A DNA stretch of 64,000 nucleotides from positions 1-64,000 of the forward strand of contig JAZUBQ010000005.1 of assembly GCA_045638525.1 (NCBI GenBank). The letters run 5' to 3'. This stretch comes from SIG452 sp045638525 (lineage in GTDB: Bacteria; Bacillota; Clostridia; UMGS1840). Of the stretch, positions 16,875-25,742 are shown in pieces (the first letter of the stretch is position 1; the number at the start of each line of letters is the position of its first letter). A program made the position numbers and the translations under genes. Below the pieces are notes generated by a model that was given only the letters and a program-made list of their open reading frames with translations, had not been told where the DNA came from and did not search any database.

Positions 16875-17732
16875 TTATTTTACTCCTATGATGAAAAATA
16901 GAATACAATAAATGTAAAATAAAGGTTGTTTTAACAGCAAAGCCGTATAATGTTTCTTTGGCTTTCTTTCTTCATTTTCTACAGTTGATATCCGCTTAGC
17001 TTGTCCTTTTGGAAAAACTGTAAAAAACAATGTAAGACTTAAAAATACTAACAAGGGATAATATCGATGGAATAGTTCTGAAAACATAGGGAAATTAAAT
17101 CCAAGATTCAATATGCTCGCAGTTAAATTAACAATAAAATGAATGATGCAACAATGTAAAAGAGAGACATTACAACTTCTTAAAATTCCAAGGGTTATGC
17201 CGATAAAAAATGTGGCAGCCAAGTTGAAGAAATCAAAATGTGCCATAGAAAAAAACATTGCTGAAAAGAAAATTGCACTTCTTTTAGAATACTGAGAAAT
17301 TTTGTTGTAGATAATTTGTCTGAACAATAATTCTTCAAGTATTGCAGGAACAAAACAAACAACGATCGTCTGCAAAATGAATTCCCATCCATTTACCGGA
17401 TTCGGAAGTGCGGCGGGAAGGTTATGTCCAAAGTGTTGCAACAGCATACTGACAGGAAAGTTAAGTGCAGTTCCGATCATCTGCAAACATACTCCCAACA
17501 ATATGTAACGAAATAAATCGGCAGGTGAGTATGCCGATTTTTCCTTTGGCATATAATATGTTTTCTTTCGATACAAAACAAGCATCGGTATTCCGATAGA
17601 AGCTACGTGTTGTATAAAAATGAAACAATAGGTTTGCCAAAATTGATACGTTCCGGGAATTACAAAGCGAAATCCGGTTCTTGTAACATATTGTATGAAT
17701 GGCATTAAAATCAGGATAATCAGATATCTCAA
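16875..17732 (-). CDS. CPBP family intramembrane metalloprotease (Abi/CAAX-like)
   Basis: A 285-aa multi-pass protein with the CPBP motifs in order: EELLFRQ (EExxxR, in PAILEELLFR), SMAHFDFF (FxxxH) and IIHFIVN (HxxxN/B). These form the intramembrane active site of Rce1-like proteases. The first half is about four transmembrane segments and the C-terminus has a basic loop before a final helix. Neighbours are rpiB upstream (gap 17) and mltG downstream (gap 2). The substrate is unknown; links to bacteriocin immunity or wall stress are only family-level possibilities. Confidence 0.88.
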   Translation of the reverse strand: MRYLIILILMPFIQYVTRTGFRFVIPGTYQFWQTYCFIFIQHVASIGIPMLVLYRKKTYYMPKEKSAYSPADLFRYILLGVCLQMIGTALNFPVSMLLQHFGHNLPAALPNPVNGWEFILQTIVVCFVPAILEELLFRQIIYNKISQYSKRSAIFFSAMFFSMAHFDFFNLAATFFIGITLGILRSCNVSLLHCCIIHFIVNLTASILNLGFNFPMFSELFHRYYPLLVFLSLTLFFTVFPKGQAKRISTVENEERKPKKHYTALLLKQPLFYIYCILFFIIGVK

Positions 17733-17749
17733 AAAAATATCTCCTTTTT

Positions 17750-18202
17750 TTAGGATTCTAAAATTTCTCCATCTTCAATTTTAGAAATCAATGCAACACG
17801 TTCAGCATGACGTTCACCCTGGAACTCTGCGGTCAGCCAGTTTTCAACAATCATTTTTGCCAGTTCCGGACCAACAACTCGTGCGCCCATTGCTAAAATA
17901 TTTGCGTTATTATGTTCTTTTGCAAGTTTTGCGGAATAGGGTTCTGAACAAACCACAGCACGAATTCCTTTTACTTTATTGGCAGCGATAGAAATTCCAA
18001 CACCGGTGCCACAGAGCAGAATGCCTCTGTCACATTCTCCGCTTGCAACAGCAAGTGCAACTTTTTGTCCATACACGGGATAATTCGCACGGTCTGAGGA
18101 ATATGCCCCAAAATCTTTGTATTCAATCTGATGTTCTTTTAACACCTCGATTACTGCTTCTTTCAGTTCAAAACCAACGTGGTCGTTTCCAATTGCAATC
18201 AT
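17750..18202 (-). CDS. rpiB: ribose-5-phosphate isomerase B
   Basis: Interconverts ribose-5-phosphate and ribulose-5-phosphate in the pentose phosphate pathway. 150 aa, the usual length. Motifs: IGNDHVGFELK at the N-terminus, catalytic Cys in ILLCGTGVGISIAANK, then SAKLAKEHNNANILAMGARV. RpiB/LacAB-type enzymes also include allose-6-phosphate isomerases, but no sugar operon surrounds it. SD AAAAGGAG precedes ATG 18202. Confidence 0.95.
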   Translation of the reverse strand: MIAIGNDHVGFELKEAVIEVLKEHQIEYKDFGAYSSDRANYPVYGQKVALAVASGECDRGILLCGTGVGISIAANKVKGIRAVVCSEPYSAKLAKEHNNANILAMGARVVGPELAKMIVENWLTAEFQGERHAERVALISKIEDGEILES

Positions 18203-18216
18203 GTTTTTTCTCCTTT

Positions 18217-19320
18217 TTATGGTAAAATTTTTAAAATATGTTCATATAATTTTTTGCAGGCATCAGGTTTCTTTAAAAGTCGAATGCTTTCCAGCATCAG
18301 TTCCTGTTTTTTAGGATCCATAAATAATTGGGATATCACTTCATCAACAGGGCTGGTTTTAGAAATACGCATACAGCATCCGAAATTCAATAGAAATTCA
18401 AGATTTCGTTCCTCCTGACCGGGAATCGGCTTGGAGAGGAGCATCGGCAGTTCTTTTGCCAGAGCTTCTGATACAGTAAGTCCACCCGGCTTAGTAACAA
18501 TGCAGTCAGCTGCATCCATCAATTCATCAACACAATTGGTATAACCATAATTATACACACAGTGTTTTAGTTTACCTTTTTCAATTCTGTGATATAATTT
18601 CTCGTTTTTTCCACATACAGTAATCATCTGGAAATCGTCTTCGAGTGTGTCTATTGTCTTGATAAGCTTATAAACATTGCCGAATCCCATGCTTCCGCTC
18701 ATAACCAAAATAGTTGGAATATCAGAAAAACCAAGCTTCTTTCTCACAGCTTCTTTTGACATTTTATTTGAAAATTTATCAAATATCGGAATACCAAAAG
18801 GAAGAATGCGTTGCTTTTCAATTCCTTTTTTTATCAGCGAAGGAATCATATACTCGTTTGGAGTAACATAAAAATCTATATTTGTCGCTTCCCAATATGG
18901 ATGCATTTTAAAATCGGTGATAATTCCAATGGTAGGATAACGGCGTCCTTTTTCAAACAAATGAGTCATTAAAAGTGCTGCAAATACATGGGTACAAACG
19001 ATGACATCCGGATTGGTTTCCTCCAAAAACTTCTCCATTTTATTTTTAAAGATACTGTTTGTGACTTGAAATAAAATGGCATTGGATTCTTTTTGGTCTA
19101 TCTTTTCTGCAAGACGGTACATTTTCCCATATAACTTGGGAGAATATTTTGTTGAAACCAGATAACCACTTGCAAGCATTTCTTTGATGGGAGGGCTCAA
19201 ATATTCATAACAATCCAGTCGGGTCACCTGATGGCCGCGCTCTTCAAAATAGTTTGAAATCGCAAGGCCTGTTTGATGATGTCCCTGACCGGTTGTGATT
19301 GACAAGATTAAAAGGTGCAT
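18217..19320 (-). CDS. processive diacylglycerol glycosyltransferase (MGDG synthase family, UgtP-like)
   Basis: A 367-aa GT28-type enzyme that adds sugar from a UDP-sugar to diacylglycerol, making glycolipids and lipoteichoic-acid anchors at the inner membrane face. Landmarks: N-terminal ITTGQGHHQTGLAI (family GxGH motif), the DVIVCTHVFAA region, and the donor-binding end CIVTKPGGLTVSEALAKELPML. Between them LVMSGSMGFGN marks the linker of the two Rossmann domains. It ends 14 bases before rpiB. Which sugar it uses (glucose or galactose) cannot be told. Confidence 0.9.
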   Translation of the reverse strand: MHLLILSITTGQGHHQTGLAISNYFEERGHQVTRLDCYEYLSPPIKEMLASGYLVSTKYSPKLYGKMYRLAEKIDQKESNAILFQVTNSIFKNKMEKFLEETNPDVIVCTHVFAALLMTHLFEKGRRYPTIGIITDFKMHPYWEATNIDFYVTPNEYMIPSLIKKGIEKQRILPFGIPIFDKFSNKMSKEAVRKKLGFSDIPTILVMSGSMGFGNVYKLIKTIDTLEDDFQMITVCGKNEKLYHRIEKGKLKHCVYNYGYTNCVDELMDAADCIVTKPGGLTVSEALAKELPMLLSKPIPGQEERNLEFLLNFGCCMRISKTSPVDEVISQLFMDPKKQELMLESIRLLKKPDACKKLYEHILKILP

Positions 19321-19356
19321 AGTCTAAAACCTCTTTTTCAAATTTAGAGTTTTGTT

Positions 19357-19938
19357 TTATTTTAACACTTCTTTGCATAATCTATTTGCTAAAACAGGAA
19401 TTCTATTTTTTGCATATTCATCCTCTGATGCAGGACGTTGGGCACTTAATCCGAAATGTCCGCATCCTAATTCCTCATCGGCATCAGTGATGATGGAAAA
19501 TCCAAGCACCATACAACAGTCTTGAATCGCACGAAGAGTGGATTGTTGACCTCCGTATTTTGTTGCTCCAACGCTGACAGCGCATGCCGGTTTTCCAACG
19601 AAAGCTTTTTTTGCACGAGCATCTCGTGTTTTATCAAAAAAACATTTTAATTGTGCACTCATACTGCCGAAGTAAACCGGACTTCCGAAAATAATTCCAT
19701 CTGCAGCCATACACTCATTCATGAATTCTTCAAATTGAGTTCCGGCGTAACACGAACGATTACATGGAGAACTGCAGCATACACAGTAGGGAAGTGACAG
19801 TTTTGCCAACAGGTCGCCTAAATGAAAAGTTTGAAACATAACTCCATTTTTCTGAATTTCTTTTCCTAATTCTTCCAGTAACCAGGCGGTATTTCCTGAA
19901 GATGAAGGACTTCCATTCACAGCAATGATTTTTTTCAT
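19357..19938 (-). CDS. flavodoxin-like NAD(P)H-dependent reductase with Cys cluster
   Basis: A 193-aa flavoprotein of the NADPH-dependent FMN reductase/iron-sulfur flavoprotein family. The FMN phosphate loop is NGSPSSSGNTAWLLEELG, and the isoalloxazine side is GIIFGSPVYFGSMSAQLKCFFD. Residues about 50-65 read YCVCCSSPCNRSCYAG, five cysteines in 14 residues. That spacing recalls, but is not identical to, the compact [4Fe-4S] motif of Isf proteins. It probably shuttles electrons in the cytosol; partner unknown. It has its own promoter at about 20013-20041 and the glycosyltransferase follows after 36 bases. Confidence 0.86.
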   Translation of the reverse strand: MKKIIAVNGSPSSSGNTAWLLEELGKEIQKNGVMFQTFHLGDLLAKLSLPYCVCCSSPCNRSCYAGTQFEEFMNECMAADGIIFGSPVYFGSMSAQLKCFFDKTRDARAKKAFVGKPACAVSVGATKYGGQQSTLRAIQDCCMVLGFSIITDADEELGCGHFGLSAQRPASEDEYAKNRIPVLANRLCKEVLK

Positions 19939-20012
19939 ATAAACATCCTTTCGGTTTGATATACTTTATTGCTATGTATCCTTTTTTTAGGTTAGCACTC
20001 AATTATATTTCA

Positions 20013-20041
20013 ATTATATAACAATTTGATTAAAAAGTAAA
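20013..20041 (-). promoter_or_regulatory. promoter of the flavodoxin-like gene
   Basis: Minus strand TTTACT (20041-20036), 17-base spacer, TATAAT (20018-20013). A GAGTGCTAA half of a CIRCE element lies just downstream but without its partner. Confidence 0.55.
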
Positions 20042-20059
20042 GTTTTTTTTTGATTTATA

Positions 20060-20088
20060 TTTACAATTTATGAACTTGATGATATAAT
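20060..20088 (+). promoter_or_regulatory. promoter of galE
   Basis: TTTACA (20060-20065), 17-base spacer, TATAAT (20083-20088), 42 bases before the ATG. AGGAGG lies at about 20117-20122. Confidence 0.7.
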
Positions 20089-20129
20089 AAAATCGTAATA
20101 AATCTATCTATATCTTAGGAGGCATACAT

Positions 20130-21143
20130 ATGAAAATATTGGTACCAGGCGGTGCCGGTTATATCGCTAGCCATACTGTCTTATTATTGTTAGAAAACGG
20201 TTATGATGTTGTAGTGGTAGATAATTTCGCTAACAGTTGCTATGAATCTATGAAGCGAGTTATGGACATCACCGGTAAAACCGTAGATTTTTATGAGTGT
20301 GATATCAACGATTATGACAAATTGGATGAAATTTTTACCGCTCATGATATTCAGTCTGTTATTCATTTTGCCGGATTAAAAGCAGTTGGTGAATCTGTTT
20401 CCATTCCGCTTCGTTACTATGAAAACAATCTGACAGGAACCTTTACTTTGCTGGAAGTTATGATCAAACATAACGTGAAGAAAATTGTATTTTCTTCCTC
20501 TGCAACTGTATATGGTGATCCCTACAAAGTTCCTATCACAGAAGATATGCCTAATTCGGCAACCAACCCCTACGGTAGAACGAAACTGTTTTTGGAACAG
20601 ATTTTATCTGATGTCTATGTTTCTGATAAAGATTTTTCCATTTCACTGCTCCGTTATTTCAATCCTATCGGTGCGCATCATAGTGGAAGAATCGGTGAAA
20701 ATCCCAAGGGAATTCCTAACAACTTGATGCCGTATATCACTCAGGTTGCTTCCGGAAAACTTCAGCAGTTAAGTATTTTTGGTGGAGATTATGAAACCCA
20801 TGATGGTACCGGCGTGAGAGATTATATCCACGTAATGGATTTATCTATGGGGCATTTGAAAGCTATTGAATATATCCAGGATAAAACCGGCGTTTTTGTA
20901 CATAATTTAGGTACCGGTACCGGATATAGCGTTCTGGATTTAGTAAAAGCATTTGAAGAAGCAAACGGAATTAAAGTTCCTTACCAGATCGTTGATCGTC
21001 GTCCCGGAGATATTGCTGAATGTTATGCAGATCCCACCAAGGCAAAAGAAGAACTTGGCTGGAAGGCTGAAAAAAATATTGTTGATATGTGCCGCGATGC
21101 TTGGAATTGGCAAAAACAAAATCCGAACGGTTACGAAGAATAA
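20130..21143 (+). CDS. galE: UDP-glucose 4-epimerase
   Basis: Interconverts UDP-glucose and UDP-galactose, feeding surface polysaccharide or glycolipid synthesis. 337 aa, an extended SDR. The catalytic set is present: Ser in SSSATVYG, and Tyr/Lys in NPYGRTKLFLEQ. The N-terminal NAD loop reads PGGAGYIAS, whereas the family almost always has TGGAGYIGS, so both the Thr and the last Gly of GxxGxxG differ. Ala there is tolerated in some SDRs, so activity is plausible. It lies 53 bases upstream of an SLH surface-protein gene, and an MGDG-type glycosyltransferase lies just across the divergent intergenic region. Confidence 0.94.
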   Translation: MKILVPGGAGYIASHTVLLLLENGYDVVVVDNFANSCYESMKRVMDITGKTVDFYECDINDYDKLDEIFTAHDIQSVIHFAGLKAVGESVSIPLRYYENNLTGTFTLLEVMIKHNVKKIVFSSSATVYGDPYKVPITEDMPNSATNPYGRTKLFLEQILSDVYVSDKDFSISLLRYFNPIGAHHSGRIGENPKGIPNNLMPYITQVASGKLQQLSIFGGDYETHDGTGVRDYIHVMDLSMGHLKAIEYIQDKTGVFVHNLGTGTGYSVLDLVKAFEEANGIKVPYQIVDRRPGDIAECYADPTKAKEELGWKAEKNIVDMCRDAWNWQKQNPNGYEE

Positions 21144-21196
21144 TTCGTTAGCTTAGAAACTTTATATTATAATATATTATGTTGGAGGATTAAGCT

Positions 21197-22993
21197 ATGA
21201 GCAAGAAGGTTTTTGCGTGTGTTCTTTGTCTTGTAATGATGGTATCTGCGGTTGTATCTGCAGCGAATTTCAAAGATGTTACCAAGGAAAGCCACAGCTG
21301 GGCTTATGATGCTATTAATGATATGGCTGGTAAAGGAATTATCAATGGTGTCTCTGCTACCGAGTTTGCACCGGATGCAAACGTGACAAAAGTTCAGGCA
21401 ATGCTGTTAATTTCCAGAATTTTAGGATTCAACTCATCTGTTGTTACTGAAAATATTGAGAGCATTTATTCTATTTATGAAGATGATTTAGCTTCTGTAA
21501 ATACTTCCTACAAAAATGAACTGGCATATTTGTTGTTCCGCGGTGTTTTTTCTGCTGAAGAAATCGCTTCTGCAAATTTAGACGCTCAGTTAAGTCGTGA
21601 AGAAGCTGCGCTTTATATCACCAAAGCTGCCAACGGAATTGAGGATATGGAAGCTATTAGTGTAGTATTAAATGCATACTCTGATGATTCCGCCATTTCT
21701 GAACAATACAGAAAAGCTGTATACTATGTCAGAGATGAGGAGCTGATGAACGGCACCGGCAACAATCAGTTTTCTCCCAAATCCAATGTTACACGTGCAC
21801 AGATGGCAACCTTGTTGTATCGTGTGATGAATCAAAAGGATTTCAACACAGAAAAGGGTACTGTTGACAGCATCAATCGTGCTGATAATACTGCAAAAAT
21901 CTTTGTCGTTGCTAAAACCTATGATATTACTTCTGATGTTTTAATCAGAAATGGTGGCACAATTATGGAACCGAAGTATTTGACAAAAGATGACGATGTT
22001 GTTGTTACAATGATTGATAATACAATCGTTGCGATTGATATCTTTAAAGAAGTTCCTGTTAGCACATCTTCAGTTGATGGGGAAGTGATTGATGTTTTAA
22101 CTGCAAGTAATAAAATCCAGTTAAAAGACTCTGTTACCGGTGAACTTTCAACATATGAACTGGAAAAACAAGCCATCGTCCAGATTAACGGTGTTGAAAG
22201 CATTTTGCCGAATGTAAGAATCGGAGATTATGTCACACTGGAACTGACCGATGATAATAAGGTTGCAATTTTAAAGGTTTCCGAAATGGTTTTCAAACTT
22301 TCTGATGTTGTGATCGATGATGTTATCACAGAAGATGATGTTGTATCGTTGCAGTTAAGAGATGAATCTGACAACGTAAGCACTTATGTTGTTAATGTAA
22401 ATGATCTAATTGTGAAAAAGAATGGCATCAAATCAGAATTTTCTGCGTTGAATGCAGGGGATAAACTTTCAACCGTTACTTTAAAATACGGTAGAATCTG
22501 CGAAATTGAAGCATTCTCTGAAGTGAAAACTGCTTCCGGTGTTATCTGTGAAATCTTGATTTCAAATAGTCCCAGCATTACGTTATCCGAAGCCGGTGTA
22601 ACTACCACTTATCCGGTTGGAAGAGATACTGTGTTTTATGTATATGGTGAAGAAACCGACATGTATGGTTTAAGATTGGACTATTTTGCAAAAGTAACGC
22701 TTGACAGTACTGTTGTTGCAAAAGTAGAAATTATCACCCAGTCTCAAAACGCAAATGCTTTCGGAGTTGTTCAATCTGTAAACACAAACGCAAATGCAGT
22801 GACTTTCGTTGATGCGAACGGAAACACTGTTGTTGTATATGTAAGCAACAGTAGAACCAAAATTATCGATAATGATTCCACCGGTGCTGAACTCAAATCC
22901 ATCAACGATATTAAACCTGAGGACAACATTACCTGTGTAGGTATTGTTACCAATGGAGTGTTTGAAGCTCAGACAATCGTTATTTCCAGATAA
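21197..22993 (+). CDS. SLH-domain surface protein with repeated beta modules
   Basis: A 598-aa secreted protein. Residues 1-23 are a signal peptide ending VVSAA. Residues about 24-215 hold three SLH repeats: the first clear (WAYDAINDMAGKGIINGV then FAPDANVTKVQAMLLISR), the second degenerate, the third ending QFSPKSNVTRAQMATLLYR. The remainder (about 222-598) is made of about five modules of 70-80 residues, each with G-x-V/I, a strand, a YxV strand, and GD-V before a final I-strand (for example IRIGDYVTLELTDDNKV and KPEDNITCVGIVTNGV). Likely a wall-anchored structural or binding protein; no catalytic residues are evident. SD TTGGAGG. A terminator follows. Confidence 0.88.
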   Translation: MSKKVFACVLCLVMMVSAVVSAANFKDVTKESHSWAYDAINDMAGKGIINGVSATEFAPDANVTKVQAMLLISRILGFNSSVVTENIESIYSIYEDDLASVNTSYKNELAYLLFRGVFSAEEIASANLDAQLSREEAALYITKAANGIEDMEAISVVLNAYSDDSAISEQYRKAVYYVRDEELMNGTGNNQFSPKSNVTRAQMATLLYRVMNQKDFNTEKGTVDSINRADNTAKIFVVAKTYDITSDVLIRNGGTIMEPKYLTKDDDVVVTMIDNTIVAIDIFKEVPVSTSSVDGEVIDVLTASNKIQLKDSVTGELSTYELEKQAIVQINGVESILPNVRIGDYVTLELTDDNKVAILKVSEMVFKLSDVVIDDVITEDDVVSLQLRDESDNVSTYVVNVNDLIVKKNGIKSEFSALNAGDKLSTVTLKYGRICEIEAFSEVKTASGVICEILISNSPSITLSEAGVTTTYPVGRDTVFYVYGEETDMYGLRLDYFAKVTLDSTVVAKVEIITQSQNANAFGVVQSVNTNANAVTFVDANGNTVVVYVSNSRTKIIDNDSTGAELKSINDIKPEDNITCVGIVTNGVFEAQTIVISR

Positions 22994-23008
22994 GTTTTAT
23001 ACTGTAAT

Positions 23009-23047
23009 AAAAAAAGTAGTGAATCAAGCGATTCACTACTTTTTTTA
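23009..23047. terminator. terminator after the SLH protein gene
   Basis: AAAAAGTAGTGAATC / GATTCACTACTTTTT inverted repeat with flanking A and T runs. It can serve both this gene and the convergent feo operon. Confidence 0.85.
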
Positions 23048-23052
23048 TTGTT

Positions 23053-23199
23053 TTATTGTTTCTCAACAGTTTTTTTACTACACTCGTTTGCATATGGACA
23101 ACCAATACATTTTGCACCGCATTTTTTTTGTTTGGCAAGATAGTATATAATTGCACCCATTATGATTGCCAATATGAAAATAATAAGTATATTTTTCAT
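23053..23199 (-). CDS. FeoB-associated Cys-rich membrane protein
   Basis: A 48-aa protein beginning MKNILIIFILAIIMGAII, one transmembrane helix (residues about 3-20), followed by a basic stretch and the cysteine motif KKCGAKCIGCPYANEC. This matches the FeoB-associated family, found after feoB in many Firmicutes and thought to help ferrous iron passage. It starts 21 bases after feoB with GAGGA 8 bases upstream of the ATG, so it is the last gene of the feo operon. Confidence 0.88.
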   Translation of the reverse strand: MKNILIIFILAIIMGAIIYYLAKQKKCGAKCIGCPYANECSKKTVEKQ

Positions 23200-23220
23200 T
23201 CAAGAATTCCTCATAACGAT

Positions 23221-25203
23221 TTACTTAATAACGCTTACAACTTTTTGATTGGCTTTTTTTATTCGGAATATTATGATAAGAATCATTGCAACAATCGCAA
23301 TTAAACCCGGGAAAAAGCCTGTTCCAAATTTACCTTCAGAGAATAATGTTCCAAACTGATATACCAAAAATGCAACGGTATAACCTGTGCCTAATTGTAA
23401 ACAAATTCCGGCAAACATCCATTTTTTACTTTTAATTTCTGCATTCATGGCCCCGATTGCAGCAAAGCAGGGAGGGGTAAACAAGTTGAACATTAAGCAA
23501 GCCAATGCTGCTGAAGGCGTTAAATTTAAAATTGAGGCAACATTCTGGGCAGCTCCGTCCACCATTGCCAATTCTTCCATATTGATAAAATTAGAAATAG
23601 CATAAACAGAAGCTAAGGTTCCAACAACGTTTTCTTTTGCGATAAAGCCTGTAATAGATGCGGCTGCCATTTGCCATACTCCGAAACCTAAAGGAACTAA
23701 AAGCACGGCGATGGGAGATGCGATGGTTGCTAAGATAGACACATCTGCACTTTCTGCCGGTTGAAAATTCCATGCATATCCTTGCATAATCGTAACAATC
23801 GCATTACAGAGTAAAATAATGGTTCCTGCTTTCACGATGTATGACCAACCGCGGGCACACATAGAAAGAAAAGCACGTTTGATAGAAGGAATTTTATATT
23901 CAGGCAATTCGATAATAAAGAACGATTTTTTATTTTTCTGACCGGTAACCTGATTAATCAGCAAAGCACCAATAAAAATAATGAAAATTCCTACAAAATA
24001 CATTGCAGTACCAATCCAGGGATTATCGCCAAAAAACGCACCGGCAAACAAAGCAATAACCGGTAATTTGGCTCCGCAAGGCATAAAAGGAGTCAACATT
24101 GCAGCGGCACGGCGTTCCCGTTCATTACGTATGGTGCGACATGCCATAACTCCGGGAATTGCACACCCGGTTCCAATTACAAAAGGAATCACAGATTTTC
24201 CTGACAAACCAACTTTTTTAAAAATAGGATCCAAAACAACAGTTGCTCTTGCCATATATCCGCAATCTTCCAACAAGGCAATCAAAAAGTACATCACCAT
24301 TACAAGAGGTAAAAATCCGATTACCGCACTGAAACCGCCAATAATCCCGTCCATAACAATGGTTTGAAGGATTGGTGCAGTTCCATCCATCCAAACTCCA
24401 ACCAATTCTCCAAATCGGTCAATAACGGGGCAAAGTAATTCATCTGCCAACCATGGTCCCAACCAAGCTTGGGAAACAAAGAATACAAACCACATTACAA
24501 TCGCAAAGATAGGTAAGCCGATCCAGCGATTTGTTAAAACGGAATCAATTTTATCTCCAATGTTTCTGTCTTTTGTGTAAACCTTTCTGGTTTCCACTTC
24601 CTCTACAATCAGATTAACAAACTGAAAACGTTTACGATCTGCCTTGGTAACCTCCGCTTTGTCTGATAAATCAATATTCCCTTGAGTATAGGGAGCGTTT
24701 TGGGTATGTCCGGCAACCGCCAAAGCATTTTTTATCAGCTCGCTTAATCCTTCAGAAGAGGTAGATATGGTTTCAACAACCGGACAGCCAAGTTTGTCAG
24801 ATAATTTTTTTGCATCAATTTCATTTTGTTTTTTCTCATTGATATCACTTTTGTTTAATGCAATTACCATAGGAATGCCCAATTCCAATAGCTGAGTGGT
24901 GAAAAACAAACTTCTGCTTAAATTAGTGGCATCCACAATATTGATGATAACATCAGGATTTTCATTTTTGACATAGTCGCTGGCGATGCTTTCTTCCGAA
25001 GTAAAAGGAGACATAGAGTATGCTCCCGGAAGGTCAACTGCCAGAATGGATTCCACACCGTGACAAAAGATTTTTTTTACCGTATGTTCTTTTTTTTCTA
25101 CAGTAACGCCTGCCCAGTTACCAACTTTTTCATTTCGTCCGGTTAATGCATTATACATTGTAGTTTTTCCGGAATTTGGATTTCCGGTTAATGCGATTTT
25201 CAT
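23221..25203 (-). CDS. feoB: ferrous iron transport protein B
   Basis: Inner-membrane Fe2+ importer with an N-terminal GTPase. 660 aa, slightly shorter than E. coli FeoB (773) as is common in Clostridia. G1 is GNPNSGKTT, G2 the GNWAGVTVE loop, G3 DLPGAYSMSPFT, G4 NKSD. Two Gate motifs of the pore are visible: FLPLVMVMYFLIALLEDCGYMAR and a GFIAKENVVGTLA region, with a conserved Cys-Gly in GTGCAIPGVMACRTI. It follows feoA, with a 93-base gap that holds a perfect 16-bp palindrome (25253-25268). Confidence 0.98.
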   Translation of the reverse strand: MKIALTGNPNSGKTTMYNALTGRNEKVGNWAGVTVEKKEHTVKKIFCHGVESILAVDLPGAYSMSPFTSEESIASDYVKNENPDVIINIVDATNLSRSLFFTTQLLELGIPMVIALNKSDINEKKQNEIDAKKLSDKLGCPVVETISTSSEGLSELIKNALAVAGHTQNAPYTQGNIDLSDKAEVTKADRKRFQFVNLIVEEVETRKVYTKDRNIGDKIDSVLTNRWIGLPIFAIVMWFVFFVSQAWLGPWLADELLCPVIDRFGELVGVWMDGTAPILQTIVMDGIIGGFSAVIGFLPLVMVMYFLIALLEDCGYMARATVVLDPIFKKVGLSGKSVIPFVIGTGCAIPGVMACRTIRNERERRAAAMLTPFMPCGAKLPVIALFAGAFFGDNPWIGTAMYFVGIFIIFIGALLINQVTGQKNKKSFFIIELPEYKIPSIKRAFLSMCARGWSYIVKAGTIILLCNAIVTIMQGYAWNFQPAESADVSILATIASPIAVLLVPLGFGVWQMAAASITGFIAKENVVGTLASVYAISNFINMEELAMVDGAAQNVASILNLTPSAALACLMFNLFTPPCFAAIGAMNAEIKSKKWMFAGICLQLGTGYTVAFLVYQFGTLFSEGKFGTGFFPGLIAIVAMILIIIFRIKKANQKVVSVIK

Positions 25204-25252
25204 TTATATGTTGTCTCCTTCATTATGGTATCTCGTGCTATGAATGTATTCG

Positions 25253-25268
25253 GTTAGTTATAACTAAC
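25253..25268. promoter_or_regulatory. perfect palindrome between feoA and feoB (candidate metalloregulator site)
   Basis: GTTAGTTATAACTAAC is a perfect 16-bp palindrome. The same half-site (GTTAGT / ACTAAC) recurs upstream of feoA, so the same iron-sensing regulator, perhaps DtxR/IdeR-like, probably binds both. Confidence 0.6.
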
Positions 25269-25296
25269 TTTTTGTCAAAAATAAAAAAATTATGTA

Positions 25297-25518
25297 TCAG
25301 ATAATAATTGCTTCTGCAAGTTGATTGTCAATGTTATATCGTCCGTCTTTAATTGCAACCACACATCCGCTTCTGGAATTGGATATTACCGTGATTTTTT
25401 CACCGGAATAGCATCCTAACGAAAACAAGAATGCATCCAATTCTTCATCATCGGTAAGAATTTCTCGGATAATATATTCAGTTCCTGTTTTTGCTTGTTT
25501 TAAATTCATGACACTCAC
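25297..25518 (-). CDS. feoA: ferrous iron transport protein A
   Basis: A 73-aa cytosolic SH3-fold partner of FeoB. It has the FeoA pattern: an N-terminal basic strand, LGCYSGEKITVI (LGhxPG-like), a central strand, and C-terminal IDNQLAEAIII resembling the LxxxxAxxIxV end. It is first in the feo operon and is preceded by two palindromic half-site clusters overlapping its promoter. Confidence 0.9.
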   Translation of the reverse strand: MSVMNLKQAKTGTEYIIREILTDDEELDAFLFSLGCYSGEKITVISNSRSGCVVAIKDGRYNIDNQLAEAIII

Positions 25519-25542
25519 CTGATTCCATCAAATATATCTATG

Positions 25543-25578
25543 GTTAGTCGCAACTAACTTTGGTTAGTTTACCATAAC
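25543..25578. promoter_or_regulatory. operator cluster upstream of feoA
   Basis: GTTAGT-CGCA-ACTAAC (25543-25558) is a near-perfect palindrome. A second, imperfect copy, GTTAGTTTACCATAAC, follows at 25563-25578, with a 20-base repeat distance. They cover the -10 and start region of the candidate feo promoter, as expected for iron-dependent repression. Confidence 0.6.
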
Positions 25579-25594
25579 TCAAAGGATTTGTCAA
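25566..25594 (-). promoter_or_regulatory. candidate feoAB promoter
   Basis: Minus strand TTGACA (25594-25589), 17-base spacer, TAAACT (25571-25566). It overlaps the operator cluster. Confidence 0.6.
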
Positions 25595-25674
25595 CCTTTT
25601 TTTAGAAAAATTCTAATTTTTTTCCTATTATAGTGAAAAGAGAAAAAATCTGAGTATTTTGAATGGATTTTAAC

Positions 25675-25703
25675 TTGACGAGTTTTAAATTATATGGTAT
25701 AGT
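25675..25703 (+). promoter_or_regulatory. promoter of the CBM9-like gene
   Basis: TTGACG (25675-25680), 17-base spacer, TATAGT (25698-25703), about 40 bases before the ATG. Confidence 0.7.
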
Positions 25704-25742
25704 AAGAAAAAAATAAATGTAAAAAACAATCAGGAGCCTTCT

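Noticed and set aside
19992..20000. GAGTGCTAA, half of a CIRCE heat-shock operator
   Set aside because: The matching half TTAGCACTC at the required 9-base distance is absent, and the gene is a flavodoxin-like protein, not a chaperone.
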